From Tetramitus jugosus (lineage: Eukaryota > Heterolobosea > Eutetramitea > Acrasida > Vahlkampfiidae): a stretch of 64,000 nt of DNA. The stretch covers positions 186,001-250,000 of the forward strand of contig OW569354.1 of NCBI GenBank assembly GCA_937625935.1, in the 5' to 3' direction. Each line of letters begins with the position of its first letter. Positions within the stretch are counted from its first letter, which is position 1. The notes beneath the pieces were generated by a model that ran no database searches, was not told the origin of the DNA, and worked only from the letters and a program-made list of their open reading frames with translations. Positions 1-10,401 of this stretch are shown here, piece after piece. Both the position numbers and the translations under genes were made by a program.

Positions 1-69
1 CTCGGGAACAACTGCGGTTGTGGACTTTCTGCCACCTTCATCGGAATTATGATCAGGGTCCAGAAACAT
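1..69 (-). CDS. Possible N-terminus of a gene running off the left edge
   Basis: An ATG on the minus strand at 69 opens 23 codons with no stop up to the window edge (MFLDPDHNSDEGG...). It would be divergent from the F-box gene that starts at 113, a spacing typical of this compact genome. The short peptide matches nothing I recognise. The ATG could also lie inside an exon, because CTTCCAG directly precedes it and would serve as a splice acceptor. Support is only an open frame and position. Confidence 0.3.
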   Translation of the reverse strand, partial: MFLDPDHNSDEGGRKSTTAVVPE

Positions 70-112
70 CTGGAAGTAAAAATCAAGGCAAACACAACTT
101 CACAAAAAACAA

Positions 113-2464
113 ATGAACGATCACGACAGCGACAACGACGACATGATGATTGAGGAGGACATTGACAATAATGACATTGATCCCTCAACAATGTATCAGG
201 TCATCCCACAAGAGATTCAATTCATCATCTTCACCTATCTGCCCGCATTGCCATAGTATGTACTTTTTTGTATGCAAAATCTCTGTGAAGAGATGATCAC
301 TGACTCTTGACTCACACATATCTTTATCCTCAACCACTGTAGCTACTTTTCTCTCAAGTCACTCAACAAGTACTTTGCCTCTCAGTTCTCCAGTGATGAG
401 ATGACATGGTCAGAAATCAATTGCCTCAATCTGTCTCCCTATAATCGATATGAAAAATACATTTTTCAGTCACCAGCCAGAAGAATCATTGACTCTCACT
501 TTGTTGACAAGTGCAAACCTGAAATGATTCAAAAGCTTGTCTTGTCTAGTTTATACAGGCCATACGCTTCACATCTAATCAAGATGCTTCCCAATCTCAA
601 AGAACTGACATATCCGTCTGATTTCTTGCCACAGGTTCAATGGAGATATCGTCTTCCAGTGTTGGACTCCACCTTTTCATCAGAGTTAAAATTAATGGGG
701 TCCGTTTATTCTCATGATCAAATCGAAACGTTGAATGTGTTTTTGCAAGTGCCCGTCGGTTTGAGAAGATGTCAAATGCGATCGAGAGATGCAATGTATG
801 GAGCTGTGCGTCCTGATGATGGTGATAATGATAACGAAGAGAACAATGACAATAAGAAGAGCAAAGAAGATGAAGAAGCACAGCGATGCGAGAGACTCAA
901 GTTGATAAGTACAATAGTGGATGCGTTGAGATCTTTTCCAAAATTGAAGCGATTAAACGTGTACAATACGACTGTCAGTGATGCAGATGTTGCAAAGTCA
1001 TTGAGACAAGTTCAGTATTGGATGAGAAAAAAAAATGAAATTCTTGACAAGATACAGTCACAGGAATTTACAGAAGCGAGACGCTTGGTAGGAACTGTTG
1101 CAGATTACAATCGATTGTGCTTGCATCCAACTGCCATGAGTGAGGATTTTGAACTCAATGTATACTCTTGTCTACGTCAACAAAACAAGACTCTGGCTTT
1201 TGATGACTTGATTCGATGTGGTTTGTCACCAAGCACTTTTGTACAAAACAATCAGAGAAGCTACTTGTTCATGCTGTTGCACTATGGTAACTGGGCAAGA
1301 AGAAAGGCACCGTTGGAAGAGTTGTACAAGAAACATCCCACTGAATTCTTCTCTTGGTTCCGACCATCGGATTGGAGTCTCCTTCTATCGGGAGAGACAT
1401 GTGAAGCCACGAATTTTATCTCCTTCTTCCTTCCAAAATTTACCAAGAGTGAATTCATGCATGTTGTTTCACCTCTCATTTTGTCAGATGTTGGAGACAA
1501 TGCCTATGTAGTGATACAAAAGTTTCCAGAGTATGGATTCGACTTCAAATCTGTTCCCAACTTGCTCAAGACTGTCGAAAAGGCTCCTAGGTTGTATCAA
1601 TACTTTTGTGAACAGGGTTGCTCATTGCAAGAAGAGGCAATTGTCCCTCAGGACTACCTCAAACAATTAGTGCAGCCATGTGTTCTCCATAAGGTGTTGG
1701 AGGAGAGCGTGTCAAACGGGATCGATCTTGCCAATTCCAAAGAGTTCAAGGATCACATCTTCAATACTATTAGTGTAGGTGATGAGCAGTTTGCGCTCAT
1801 GGCTTTGGACAAAATTGGAGTTGAGAGTGTACAAACTCATCGAGATAACCACGGTGATACGTACTTGCACGCAGCATTGGCATGGACTCGCTTAGAACTA
1901 GCAAGATCCATTATTCGCAGATATGGAATTAAGGATATCAATATGATGAATAATAGCAACGAGACTGTTCTGCACATTGCCTGCAGATCCATGAAATGTC
2001 TTCCTAACATGATAGAGTTGTTGCTTGGTGTTCCAGGAGTCAAAACCTATATCAAAAACAAGGGCAATGAATATGCCTACGATATCATGGTGAGAACTAT
2101 GACATCTAGGTATTATCCTCTCTCGTTGTATGCAAATATTTTGAAGCGATTAGAACCAAAGGAAGCAATGGAAGTTGACAAAATACTTGTTGAGGCCAGC
2201 AAGATTCAAAACGACACTGACCAGGCTTATCCTGCTCCAAGGAAAAGAAGGAGGAAATCGGAAGTTGTCAGTTGCTATCAAAGAGCAAAGAGAGCAAAGG
2301 ATACAACTGAGTCGAATGAAGCTGGCAATGAAACTGGTAATGAAGCTGTCAATGAACCAATCGAACCAACAGAGACAGTCTGCCAAATCACTGGTCGCCG
2401 AACTCAGAGGAACTCAATGTCCCTTCGAACAAACACTAAAAGATTTAGCTCATATGCTCAATAA
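113..2464 (+). CDS. F-box protein with ankyrin-like repeats, one intron
   Basis: Two exons, 113..255 and 343..2464, joined across an 87-nt intron with a GTATGT donor and a TGTAG acceptor; the join keeps frame and completes an F-box. After an acidic Asp/Glu/Asn N-terminus, residues about 28-75 read IPQEIQFIIFTYLP...YYFSLKSLNKYF, the usual F-box pattern for binding Skp1 in an SCF ubiquitin ligase. The middle is a long helical region with a charged insert (about 690-860 nt). Near residues 500-580 are two ankyrin-like repeats (GDTYLHAALAW and NETVLHIACRS), probably the substrate-binding part. The C-terminus has a basic, nuclear-signal-like patch (PRKRRRK) and a Glu/Asn/Thr repeat (EAGNETGNEAVNE). 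The role as a ubiquitin-ligase substrate receptor is inferred; the substrate is unknown. Confidence 0.75.
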
Positions 2465-2514
2465 ATTCCACGTTGAACAAGTCAGACAGATAGCTTTATT
2501 TCCTCGAATCATCC

Positions 2515-3177
2515 TTATTGGAAACTCTCTGGTCGCGGCACCAGATACATCATGTACAATATCCACCAAATCAATTGTTTCAATCCTGTAAACACTTCAC
2601 TGAGCCAATCTCTTTCAGGAGCAGAACGCCTAATCATCGCCTTTTGTTGCTGCGTCTGAGGTATGTATCGAATGAAGTTTTCACTCTCGGTAGTCGATTG
2701 ATCCCCAACTTGCCTTTTTCTTTGCACGGCAGATGAAGTGGAGATTGGAACCTGACTGCTCTTCCGAAATAGATCATGCTGCTCCTTTGTAGATAGATAG
2801 GGCATGCCATCTGACGGTTTCGGCACAGCCAATGGCATATCTAATGAGTGATACAACTGTAGTTCCGTAAGACCGGGAATTAAATTCTCCGAATCGGGCA
2901 AAATTTTCGAAAAAGAGAGGTGTTCAGCATCCGAGCTCGGTTCGCGCACATATGGATTTTTTGTCATTGTCGTTGTTTTTGCTGTTGTTGCCGATGGTGC
3001 CGATCCAATGGATATGATTCGTTGTGCACCGTTCTTTTCGTATGGTTGTTGTTTGTCAACATCACCGATCGCTCTGTTGTAGCATAGCGCTATGGCTGCT
3101 CTTCTTTGTTCTTCGTCTTCTGTGCTGAATGCAGAGCGCTTGGTTTGAGCATAGCTCGTTGTCCTTGTTGATTCCAT
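2515..3177 (-). CDS. Hypothetical protein with hydrophobic C-terminal helix
   Basis: A single 220-residue frame divergent from the histone gene (97 bp between start codons) and convergent with the F-box gene (50 bp between stops). The first 190 residues are polar and look disordered. The last 30 hold a hydrophobic stretch ([16 protein letters not shown]), which could be a tail anchor or an amphipathic membrane helix. I recognise no family. It is probably real because it fills the gap between two solid genes and has an ordinary start and composition. Confidence 0.55.
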   Translation of the reverse strand: MESTRTTSYAQTKRSAFSTEDEEQRRAAIALCYNRAIGDVDKQQPYEKNGAQRIISIGSAPSATTAKTTTMTKNPYVREPSSDAEHLSFSKILPDSENLIPGLTELQLYHSLDMPLAVPKPSDGMPYLSTKEQHDLFRKSSQVPISTSSAVQRKRQVGDQSTTESENFIRYIPQTQQQKAMIRRSAPERDWLSEVFTGLKQLIWWILYMMYLVPRPESFQ

Positions 3178-3274
3178 TTTTTTGTTTTTGGGCGCGAGAT
3201 CAACAACGGAGAATCAAGTCTGCCGCCAAAAATTGTCAAAAACCACCAGAAAAAAGGCACGAAATATCACAACA

Positions 3275-3784
3275 ATGAGCAACAGCAATCCCAGCACACC
3301 TAGCATCAACGCTCGATCTAGAGGCAACAACCCAAACACTCCCACAACCGGTGGTGGTACCAACAACCAACGAGCTTCATCCATTGTCGGTGGCCCTGTT
3401 CATGCCAGTTCAAGAAGAACAGTTCCTGGTCCATCGAGGCCAACACCTGGTATTGCAAAGGCTCCTACGCGGAGGAGAGCACCCGGTGAGGCATCACTAG
3501 ATGAAATTAGAAAATATCAAAAAACGCATCATGCACTGTTGCCAAAGTTGCCATTTACGCGAGTGGTGAAATCCATTACAGAAAGAGTGACTTGTGGTCA
3601 AGTACAAATGAAATGGAAGGCAGAGGCATTAGAGGCAGTGCAGCAGGCAACAGAGGATTATTTGGTTCATTTGTTTGAGGATTGTAATCTGTGTGCGATT
3701 CATTGTAAACGAGTGACTATAATGTTGAAGGATATTCATTTGGCGAGAAGGATTAGAGGTGTTAGAGAAGGTATTTATCATTAA
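3275..3784 (+). CDS. Centromere-type histone H3 (CENP-A/cenH3-like)
   Basis: A 169-residue protein with a divergent 75-residue Ser/Pro/Asn/Thr/Arg tail followed by a histone-fold domain. The H3 landmarks are clear: EIRKYQKT before alpha-[31 protein letters not shown] and [12 protein letters not shown]. Four features mark it as the centromeric variant rather than canonical H3. The tail lacks the ARTKQTARKS start. The usual Gln after PF is replaced by Thr (T95). Loop 1 is about three residues longer than in H3. A Trp (W114) stands where canonical H3 has Phe84, as in CENP-A. It would replace H3 in centromeric nucleosomes and seed the kinetochore. The frame stays open upstream to 3182, but MSNSNPS at 3275 is the natural start. 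The gene is intronless and shares a promoter with the divergent gene at 3177. Confidence 0.85.
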   Translation: MSNSNPSTPSINARSRGNNPNTPTTGGGTNNQRASSIVGGPVHASSRRTVPGPSRPTPGIAKAPTRRRAPGEASLDEIRKYQKTHHALLPKLPFTRVVKSITERVTCGQVQMKWKAEALEAVQQATEDYLVHLFEDCNLCAIHCKRVTIMLKDIHLARRIRGVREGIYH

Positions 3785-3903
3785 GGCATGTGTTTGTAGT
3801 GCTTGACACACCTTAGGAGAACGCACAATGTATTATATAGAATAAATTTTTGAATCATAGGCAATGGCTTCAGAAACCTTCCTTTATTGTGTGCGTGTGA
3901 TTA

Positions 3904-5340
3904 TTAGAGCAAATGATCGTGTCCTAGTAGTGTGCTGATCAGGCCTTCAGATGTTAGATTGCCCGAGGTTGGCTTCCTTGTTTTTCTTCTCTTGGCACTT
4001 GAGCCAGAGAATGCATCTTGTTGCTCATCATCACCAGCCACAGCTTGCTTTTCAGCCTGCACATGTCCTTGTTCGTACTCATTTCTTTGTCTCTTCTTCA
4101 ACTGTGACTCTTCTTCATAGGAATGCTCCTGCTGAACATGTTGATTCAAGCTTCTCTTGTGACAAAAACGTCTGTGACAGAACGTGCAAGGGAACTTGAA
4201 CTTTTCCTCTTCATCACCGTGAGATGTCCGAATGTGCGTATTCAAGTTACTTTGCCTAGTGTATACCTTTAAGCACCCATCATACGGACAACGAAACATG
4301 GGTTCATCTTCTCTAGCGTGTGCCTCTCTCAAATGATGCTGCAACAGCTCTAAACTCGCAAATGTGTGTTGCTTTTGAACATTATCCAAGTGTTGTTCTC
4401 CATTGCTTTCTTCTTGTGATTCTTGTTGTTGAGAATGATGACTGGAATGAGCAGAAGCCGCACACACTGGACAACTATAACCCACATTTTCCTTCTCTTG
4501 ATCCTCCTCTGTTTGATACTTGTGACACTGGTGCAAATGAATTTGCATTTCCTTTCGAAACGCAAACGTTTTACCACAATTTGGAAAACCGCAAATGAAC
4601 CGCATCTCCTCATGTCTCTTCAAATGCTTCTTGAACTGTCCCTCTGTTGCAAATTTTTTGTCACAGTGAGTGCACTCATAGGGCATACTCTTTAGAATGG
4701 CATCAATCTGTTGTTGCGTCACAACACTTTTTTTTTCACTTTCTCCTGCTTCTTCCTGTTGATTCTCTACTACTACTACTACTTGTTTCACATGTATCTT
4801 GGCCACATGTTTTCTCATTTGATTCTTCTTTGCGAATCGTGCACCACAAATTTCACACTTTTCATTCTTGCCTGTCGTGTCATGAAATTGAGCAATGTGT
4901 CTCGTTCGTTCAGCACTCGTGTGAAATCGTTCAGAGCACAGGTGACAGGGAAGGTGAGGAAGTGCTCGCATACTAGCTAATCTACGTTGTCTTCTCGTTG
5001 GTGATTCCATAATGGTACTCGTCGTGTCAGTATTGTCATCATTATCATTAATATTACTATTGTCATTGGAAGTGTGATTTGTATTCGTGTCATCAGTTAT
5101 TGTTGTTGGTAGGAATGATGAATGAGCAGTTAAAGTAGTAGTAGAGGAGGAGGAAGAAGAAGAAGAAGAAGAAGATGGAGAGTGTGAAGCAAGAGAAGAT
5201 GCACCAGAGCTGGCAAAGAGTGGAGAGTTGAGGGAAGTGTTGATCAGCATTGTTGTTGATGGTGCATTGTGTTGTGAATGCTGTGACTGGGAGGTGATGA
5301 TTTCCTCAAAGAGTCGTGTGAGATCGATGGGTGATGACAT
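3904..5340 (-). CDS. C2H2 zinc-finger protein, about seven fingers
   Basis: A 478-residue protein. The N-terminal ~115 residues are low-complexity (long Ser run, Asn/Asp/Thr repeats). Fingers then follow in order: CHLC...H, CEIC...H, CTHC...H, a CGFPNC finger with a four-residue Cys spacing, a degenerate CPVC finger with a long insert, another four-spaced finger CPYDGC...H, and CTFC...H. Alternating two- and four-residue Cys spacing resembles TFIIIA-type proteins, although finger number and linkers do not settle identity. The C-terminus is polar with a basic patch (AKRRKTRK) suggesting nuclear location. Most likely a DNA- or RNA-binding regulator; the target cannot be read from the sequence. 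Confidence 0.85.
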   Translation of the reverse strand: MSSPIDLTRLFEEIITSQSQHSQHNAPSTTMLINTSLNSPLFASSGASSLASHSPSSSSSSSSSSSTTTLTAHSSFLPTTITDDTNTNHTSNDNSNINDNDDNTDTTSTIMESPTRRQRRLASMRALPHLPCHLCSERFHTSAERTRHIAQFHDTTGKNEKCEICGARFAKKNQMRKHVAKIHVKQVVVVVENQQEEAGESEKKSVVTQQQIDAILKSMPYECTHCDKKFATEGQFKKHLKRHEEMRFICGFPNCGKTFAFRKEMQIHLHQCHKYQTEEDQEKENVGYSCPVCAASAHSSHHSQQQESQEESNGEQHLDNVQKQHTFASLELLQHHLREAHAREDEPMFRCPYDGCLKVYTRQSNLNTHIRTSHGDEEEKFKFPCTFCHRRFCHKRSLNQHVQQEHSYEEESQLKKRQRNEYEQGHVQAEKQAVAGDDEQQDAFSGSSAKRRKTRKPTSGNLTSEGLISTLLGHDHLL

Positions 5341-5857
5341 CTTTTGTGTGCAATTTTTTTTTCTTTGAGCACCGGTTTATTTTTTTTTGTTCAAGAAATT
5401 TATGTCACTTTCGTGTTTAGTTGGGAATACAATGAGTTGTAGAATTCCCACAACCTTCTTGTTCGAGAGCATTTTCAGAATTCAATGAGACGGTAAGAGA
5501 ACGGTTTTATCGTAGATTGCGATTCGTAGAATAATTTTGGGATCAATTTTCTTCTGTAGTATTTTGGGAAATCACAATGAAACTTCGCAGTGATAATCAC
5601 TCATGATTTCGTCACTGGCTAGTCGATCAGACAATATGCACAGTTGTTGATGTACTGATTGATGTACCCCTTGATCCTTCGCGCCTAAATTTTGGCGGTT
5701 CAATGAGTTCACTGAATTATTCAAATAGCGAATTGTCCGAATGAAGAAAAATTCTGGAGGAGAAACGAAATCGACAGTGGAAGAAGCAAGCCAAACCACA
5801 CAACAACACACCAAAAATTCTTCAAGTGCAGATCATCATCAACATTGAATACAAACC
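5341..5857. other. Intergenic region between divergent genes
   Basis: This 517-bp AT-rich stretch separates the start codons of the divergent zinc-finger (5340) and NCoR-like (5858) genes, so it should hold both promoters and 5' leaders. I see T-runs near 5348-5395 and no convincing coding frame; an 80-codon minus-strand frame at 5572..5814 has no recognisable features. Confidence 0.5.
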
Positions 5858-8800
5858 ATGAGCAATCATCAATCTCTAGAGACTGATCATCGCTCTCAAA
5901 ACGCCAACAATTTCACAATCAATCGCACAACCACCAAGCGCAGAAGACTCAACCAGTCATCATCTCCCTCATCCTCACCATCACTCATTCATAATGATGG
6001 TGATGATGAAGCCCACAACCAAAATGATGGCGTTGATGGTGGTGACAATGATGCAAACCAAGTGTACACTAGAGATGAAAGCAAGAGAAAACGAAGCAAT
6101 GTCAATGTGATGACTAGTGGTGGAGGTGTCTCACGTGAAACACTGCTGAAAGCCATTGAGAGCATTGATAAGAGTATTGAGGAGGCAACTCATCAAATCA
6201 ATTCAAAAAAATCAGTATTCAATGAATTCCTGACTCCCAATTCCTCTGTAACAACGACAACGACATTAACGACAAGACCAACAACAATCCCAGCAACAAT
6301 AGCAACCACCAGAGAAACTGCCAACCATGATGATGCGATGCTTTCAAGAAAAAACAAGATTCAACAAATCTATTATGACAATAGGCAAAAGTGCTGTGAA
6401 GCATACTCGTTGTTTGATCATTTGAACTGGAGAGACAATCCAACACCCTATTTATCATCTCCTTTGCCGCTCACAGATGTCAAAAAAGTTTCTTCATCAG
6501 TCAGAGGCAACAAGAACAAGAACAAGAGCAGCAGCAAGGAAACAAAGTGGTTATTGCCATCCATGGATCCCAATCTGCGCAAAGAACTAGAAGCTAGCAT
6601 ATTGCACAAATGGTCCTCTATGCATCAGAAGAATCGAGCATTGATTAGTCAGTTTAAGGAGTTGAATCAAAAGTGGCTCGAGAAGCAAGATAAACTTTCA
6701 AAGAAGAAGAAAAAGAAGACTGAAGAGGATCGAAGGTACAAACCAATGACTCGGCACAAGAAAACTTTGGCTGAAATTCCTAGGATGTTGACAGACGAGG
6801 AGAAAAAGTATGATTTTTTGAGTGTGAACGGATTTATGGACTCTGAGGCTGTTTTGCGAGAGTATGTAGAGCAACGGATCACAGAGACATCATGGACTCA
6901 AGAGGAGAAGGATATATTTATGCAAAAATTTGCTCTTTATCCAAAGAATTGTCGAAAAATTGCCACTTATCTCCCCAATAAGACCACTTATGACTGCGTT
7001 AATTTCTATTACAACAATAAGTGTACTCCCGAGTTTAAGGAGATGGAAAATAGAATATCAAAGAGAAGACATCCTAAGCGTGTCATTTCCGAAGGTAAAA
7101 GTAAACCAAAGCCTGTTGTTGAGGTTCAATCCGAGTCATCAGAGGAGGAAGAAGAGGAAGAGGAAGACACAGAAAAGGATTCGGAGCAAGTTGAATGGAC
7201 AGATGATGAAATTACATCGCTGATTGGATTCTTGCAAGTGTATGGAATCCACTTTGAGACCATTGCACAGAAATTGAAAACAAAGACTGCACAACAATGT
7301 GAAAGCTTCTACAACGAAAATGATGAAAAATTGAATTTGGAGAGTTATGTTCGTACAACAACTCGATCTGGAAGGACAACGGGAGCTATGCCACCAAAGC
7401 CAACAAGACGAAAGGAAGTGAGAGAACCAAAAACAAAAGAATCAGCAAGAGTAGCACCACCGACACCGACCGAGGGAGCAAAACAGAGTAGGAGACAATC
7501 CACACAACCTAATCTTACACCACAGTCAGTACCGCAGGAAGAAGCAACGAAGCTTGACCAAACTGAAGCTAAAAAGACAAAGAAACAAGTGTCTGTTTGG
7601 ACAATCGTTGAAAAAGACACTTTTCTCGACTCGTTTTTAGAATATGGACGTGATTGGAAGAAGATTGCCGAGCTAATACCATCAAAGACTGAGAATCAAA
7701 TCAAAAACTTTTACCAGAATTATAAGGTTAAGTTGGGTTTGGCCGAACCTCCTGGCGTCAAGATAAAAAAGAAGCGAAGGCGAGTGTCGCTGATATTTGA
7801 TTCTGAACCTCCTGAGCTATGCCAACTTGCTAGTTTAGCGCAAGAGCTCGCAGATAAAGGTTCCATCGATCTAGACGATTATCGGATGTCTGACATTACA
7901 GACGATGGATATGACAAAAGAGCGTCCCTGACACCCCCACCTCCTCCATCGCTACTCAATATTCATCCACTCGCAGAGGCTGAATATCGGATGAATAACC
8001 ATTTTGATCTTTTGGCGCATGCGAGTGAACAAAATGATGATGGAGTGGATTTATTGGCAAGTATGGCGCTGCATCAGAAACCACCAACTACCGTTGTTCA
8101 AGCTCCTCCAGCTTCCCAAGCGAATTATCCATCACTGCAGGATGTTATGATCAATTCTGGCATTATTCCGAACCATCAACAACAGGCTGCTGTCCAACCG
8201 CAACTTTATGCCCAGCAACAGCAAACACGACCTCGATCGTCATCTATTCCTACTACGCCCAGAAGTACATCATCCACACCTCCTACTAACAAGAAATCAA
8301 CACCCCGATCAACTACTAGACGAAAATCAAACAGTACGGCCTCTGCGACAACCTTCAAAAACAAGAAGAGCCCACAGCAAGAAGTTGCTAGTGATGCTTT
8401 TTCCAATCCTTTTGCCATGTATGGAATGCCAAACTTTACATTACCATTTAGTCCAGGTCAGTTTAATGCAACCTCAAACAACTATACTCCCTCAACTATC
8501 GAACAACCAACATCTGATCTTGAGAGAAGTAAGAAGACTTCAAAAAAGTCGAGTGCAAAATCAGTAAGCTCCATGGGTCAAACTTCTCCACAACACACAT
8601 GGCTCTGGTTTAACCAACAGGATGCAGGAAAGACTGCTGACAAACCTAAACCTGCAATTGATTTAACCTCGACTGAGACTCTCTCAACAACATTTACGCC
8701 ACAACTTGCGAATAGGCCTGTAAGCAGTGCTCCTCAAGCTGCCACTCAAAATCCTCCTGCCAAATCTAGCAGCGCTGCTCCATTGCATGCATTCTCGACT

Positions 8801-9574
8801 GTTCTATCTCAGCCAACTGGCTCACCTGCAGTAGAGATCAAACATCACGCAAGTGGTACCGAGCAAAAGAATGTTTTAGATGAGTTGAATCGATCGAAAC
8901 CTGTCCAAACGACATCCATTGCACATACTTCTGTTACTAATACCTCTAGCAACACAAACCAGGAGAATGTGATGATTGAAGAGTTAGGTAGGGGTAAAAT
9001 TTCAGAGTATCAACCTCCGCTGACGGCTAGTTGGGGAAATGCCTTCAATACGACACCCCAAGTGAATAACGATCAAGGTAATGCTCGATATGGAAATCAA
9101 ACGAATACCACTCATGGTTACGCATCTGGTTTGTTCTCTTCCTCGAGCTCCTCATCTATGAGTAGTGGTCCACAAACATACCAGACAAGCTCTAATGCAT
9201 TCGGTATCCCCGTCACTAATACTGCTATGCCAAGTCATGGTAATATTAGTTCCAATCCGAGTACCACGCCTGCTGCAGACAACAGAAATCTCTTTTTCAT
9301 GATGCAGAATTCAAACGCAACCCAGGAAAGCAATCAGCCAAGAGGGATAAGCCAGCAGCAAAATGCCCCTGTGTCCAATGTGTCACCTCCCAACACTCCA
9401 CAAGTCACAAACCTATTCTCTATCTCTCCTGCACCTCATCCCAATCCACAAGGAAACATACCAGTGGCAACATCCATCTCTGATTTCACCTTGATCTTTG
9501 CAAACAATCCTCAAGGAAATATCAATAACTTCCAACCTAACATTACTCCATCCAACAAGAAACCATCCGAATAA
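5858..9574 (+). CDS. NCoR/SMRT-like transcriptional co-repressor, three SANT domains
   Basis: A 1238-residue intronless protein. Residues about 225-340 hold a basic helical segment leading into IPRMLTDEEKKYDF and a VNGFM motif, which match the stretch just before and into the first SANT domain of animal NCoR/SMRT, the part that binds and activates HDAC3. SANT1 lies at about 343-392 (SWTQEEKDIFMQKF...YPKNCRKIATYL), SANT2 at about 446-492 (VEWTDDEI...FYNEN) and SANT3 at about 578-625 (VWTIVEKDTFLDSF...FYQNY). The remaining half is low-complexity Ser/Thr/Pro/Gln/Asn, with a proline run near 691. By family it should scaffold a histone-deacetylase complex in the nucleus. Animal NCoR and yeast Snt1 carry two SANT domains, so a third is unusual. 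Confidence 0.85.
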   Translation: MSNHQSLETDHRSQNANNFTINRTTTKRRRLNQSSSPSSSPSLIHNDGDDEAHNQNDGVDGGDNDANQVYTRDESKRKRSNVNVMTSGGGVSRETLLKAIESIDKSIEEATHQINSKKSVFNEFLTPNSSVTTTTTLTTRPTTIPATIATTRETANHDDAMLSRKNKIQQIYYDNRQKCCEAYSLFDHLNWRDNPTPYLSSPLPLTDVKKVSSSVRGNKNKNKSSSKETKWLLPSMDPNLRKELEASILHKWSSMHQKNRALISQFKELNQKWLEKQDKLSKKKKKKTEEDRRYKPMTRHKKTLAEIPRMLTDEEKKYDFLSVNGFMDSEAVLREYVEQRITETSWTQEEKDIFMQKFALYPKNCRKIATYLPNKTTYDCVNFYYNNKCTPEFKEMENRISKRRHPKRVISEGKSKPKPVVEVQSESSEEEEEEEEDTEKDSEQVEWTDDEITSLIGFLQVYGIHFETIAQKLKTKTAQQCESFYNENDEKLNLESYVRTTTRSGRTTGAMPPKPTRRKEVREPKTKESARVAPPTPTEGAKQSRRQSTQPNLTPQSVPQEEATKLDQTEAKKTKKQVSVWTIVEKDTFLDSFLEYGRDWKKIAELIPSKTENQIKNFYQNYKVKLGLAEPPGVKIKKKRRRVSLIFDSEPPELCQLASLAQELADKGSIDLDDYRMSDITDDGYDKRASLTPPPPPSLLNIHPLAEAEYRMNNHFDLLAHASEQNDDGVDLLASMALHQKPPTTVVQAPPASQANYPSLQDVMINSGIIPNHQQQAAVQPQLYAQQQQTRPRSSSIPTTPRSTSSTPPTNKKSTPRSTTRRKSNSTASATTFKNKKSPQQEVASDAFSNPFAMYGMPNFTLPFSPGQFNATSNNYTPSTIEQPTSDLERSKKTSKKSSAKSVSSMGQTSPQHTWLWFNQQDAGKTADKPKPAIDLTSTETLSTTFTPQLANRPVSSAPQAATQNPPAKSSSAAPLHAFSTVLSQPTGSPAVEIKHHASGTEQKNVLDELNRSKPVQTTSIAHTSVTNTSSNTNQENVMIEELGRGKISEYQPPLTASWGNAFNTTPQVNNDQGNARYGNQTNTTHGYASGLFSSSSSSSMSSGPQTYQTSSNAFGIPVTNTAMPSHGNISSNPSTTPAADNRNLFFMMQNSNATQESNQPRGISQQQNAPVSNVSPPNTPQVTNLFSISPAPHPNPQGNIPVATSISDFTLIFANNPQGNINNFQPNITPSNKKPSE

Positions 9575-9664
9575 ACTCCTTAAGGCAATTCTCCGCATAG
9601 CTCTGGCTTTTGCACTTGCTTCAATCCAACGAACAACACAAACACATAAAAAGAGAGATTAACC

Positions 9665-10360
9665 ATGTCCAACCAGAGTGGCAATCGTCAATCGCTAGAT
9701 ATTGAGATCTCGGTTCTCAAAGAGGAACACATTACACAAGCAGCATACCTGTTGTCCACTTCATTCGGAATGCACGAACCCATTGCGAAAGCACTTGATA
9801 TTCCCTCACACGATCACTATATTTTCAGTTTGCGATTGGCCCAAAAGACTGCTAAAGATGGATTGTCTCATGTCGCCATTGAGAAGACCAGCGGAATGGT
9901 GATTGGTGTTATACTGAGCGCAGATATGGTTGGTGAAGCACCGTTCGAGATGCGGGAGATTCCCAACGCAATCAATAGTGTCATGACTCTGTTGGATCAC
10001 TTGGATCACATGTACGAAGAAAAGTATGGTCGATTTGAGAAACAGGGAGAGCATTTCCATGTGTTGTGCATTGCGATTCATCCAGATCCGTTCTATGCAG
10101 GCAAGGGCTTGGCCAAACAATTGCTGCAAGCAAATTTGAACTCGGCCAGACATAGAGGATTCACAAATGGTCTGGCTGAGTGTACTGGCTTATTTTCTCA
10201 GCGACTCTTTCGAACATTTGGGTTCAGTGAGGAATTTGATCTTCCTTACAACACCTGGAAAGAAAATGGAGTCTTTATTTTTAAGGATATGGAGGCGAAG
10301 GCGAGAGAAGCAAATGATATCATTCATCCCTCAATCAAGCTCATGAGGTGTAGATTGTAA
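9665..10360 (+). CDS. GNAT-family N-acetyltransferase
   Basis: A 231-residue protein starting 90 bp after the co-repressor. The GNAT fold is indicated by a strand VLCIAIHP followed by the acetyl-CoA loop YAGKGLAKQLL and a helix, then NGLAECTG and a C-terminal FRTFGFSEEFD, the late strand-turn typical of GNATs. The loop departs from the classical Q/RxxGxG/A only slightly. The substrate cannot be told; the overall layout resembles small-molecule or polyamine acetyltransferases more than histone enzymes. Probably cytosolic, with no targeting signal. Confidence 0.75.
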   Translation: MSNQSGNRQSLDIEISVLKEEHITQAAYLLSTSFGMHEPIAKALDIPSHDHYIFSLRLAQKTAKDGLSHVAIEKTSGMVIGVILSADMVGEAPFEMREIPNAINSVMTLLDHLDHMYEEKYGRFEKQGEHFHVLCIAIHPDPFYAGKGLAKQLLQANLNSARHRGFTNGLAECTGLFSQRLFRTFGFSEEFDLPYNTWKENGVFIFKDMEAKAREANDIIHPSIKLMRCRL

Positions 10361-10401
10361 GAGCAAAGAATAAAGATTAAGTTATGTGCAAAACCGTTCG
10401 T

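Noticed and set aside
5572-5814. 80-codon minus-strand frame between the zinc-finger and NCoR-like genes
   Set aside because: No domain, no coding bias, and it occupies a divergent promoter region.
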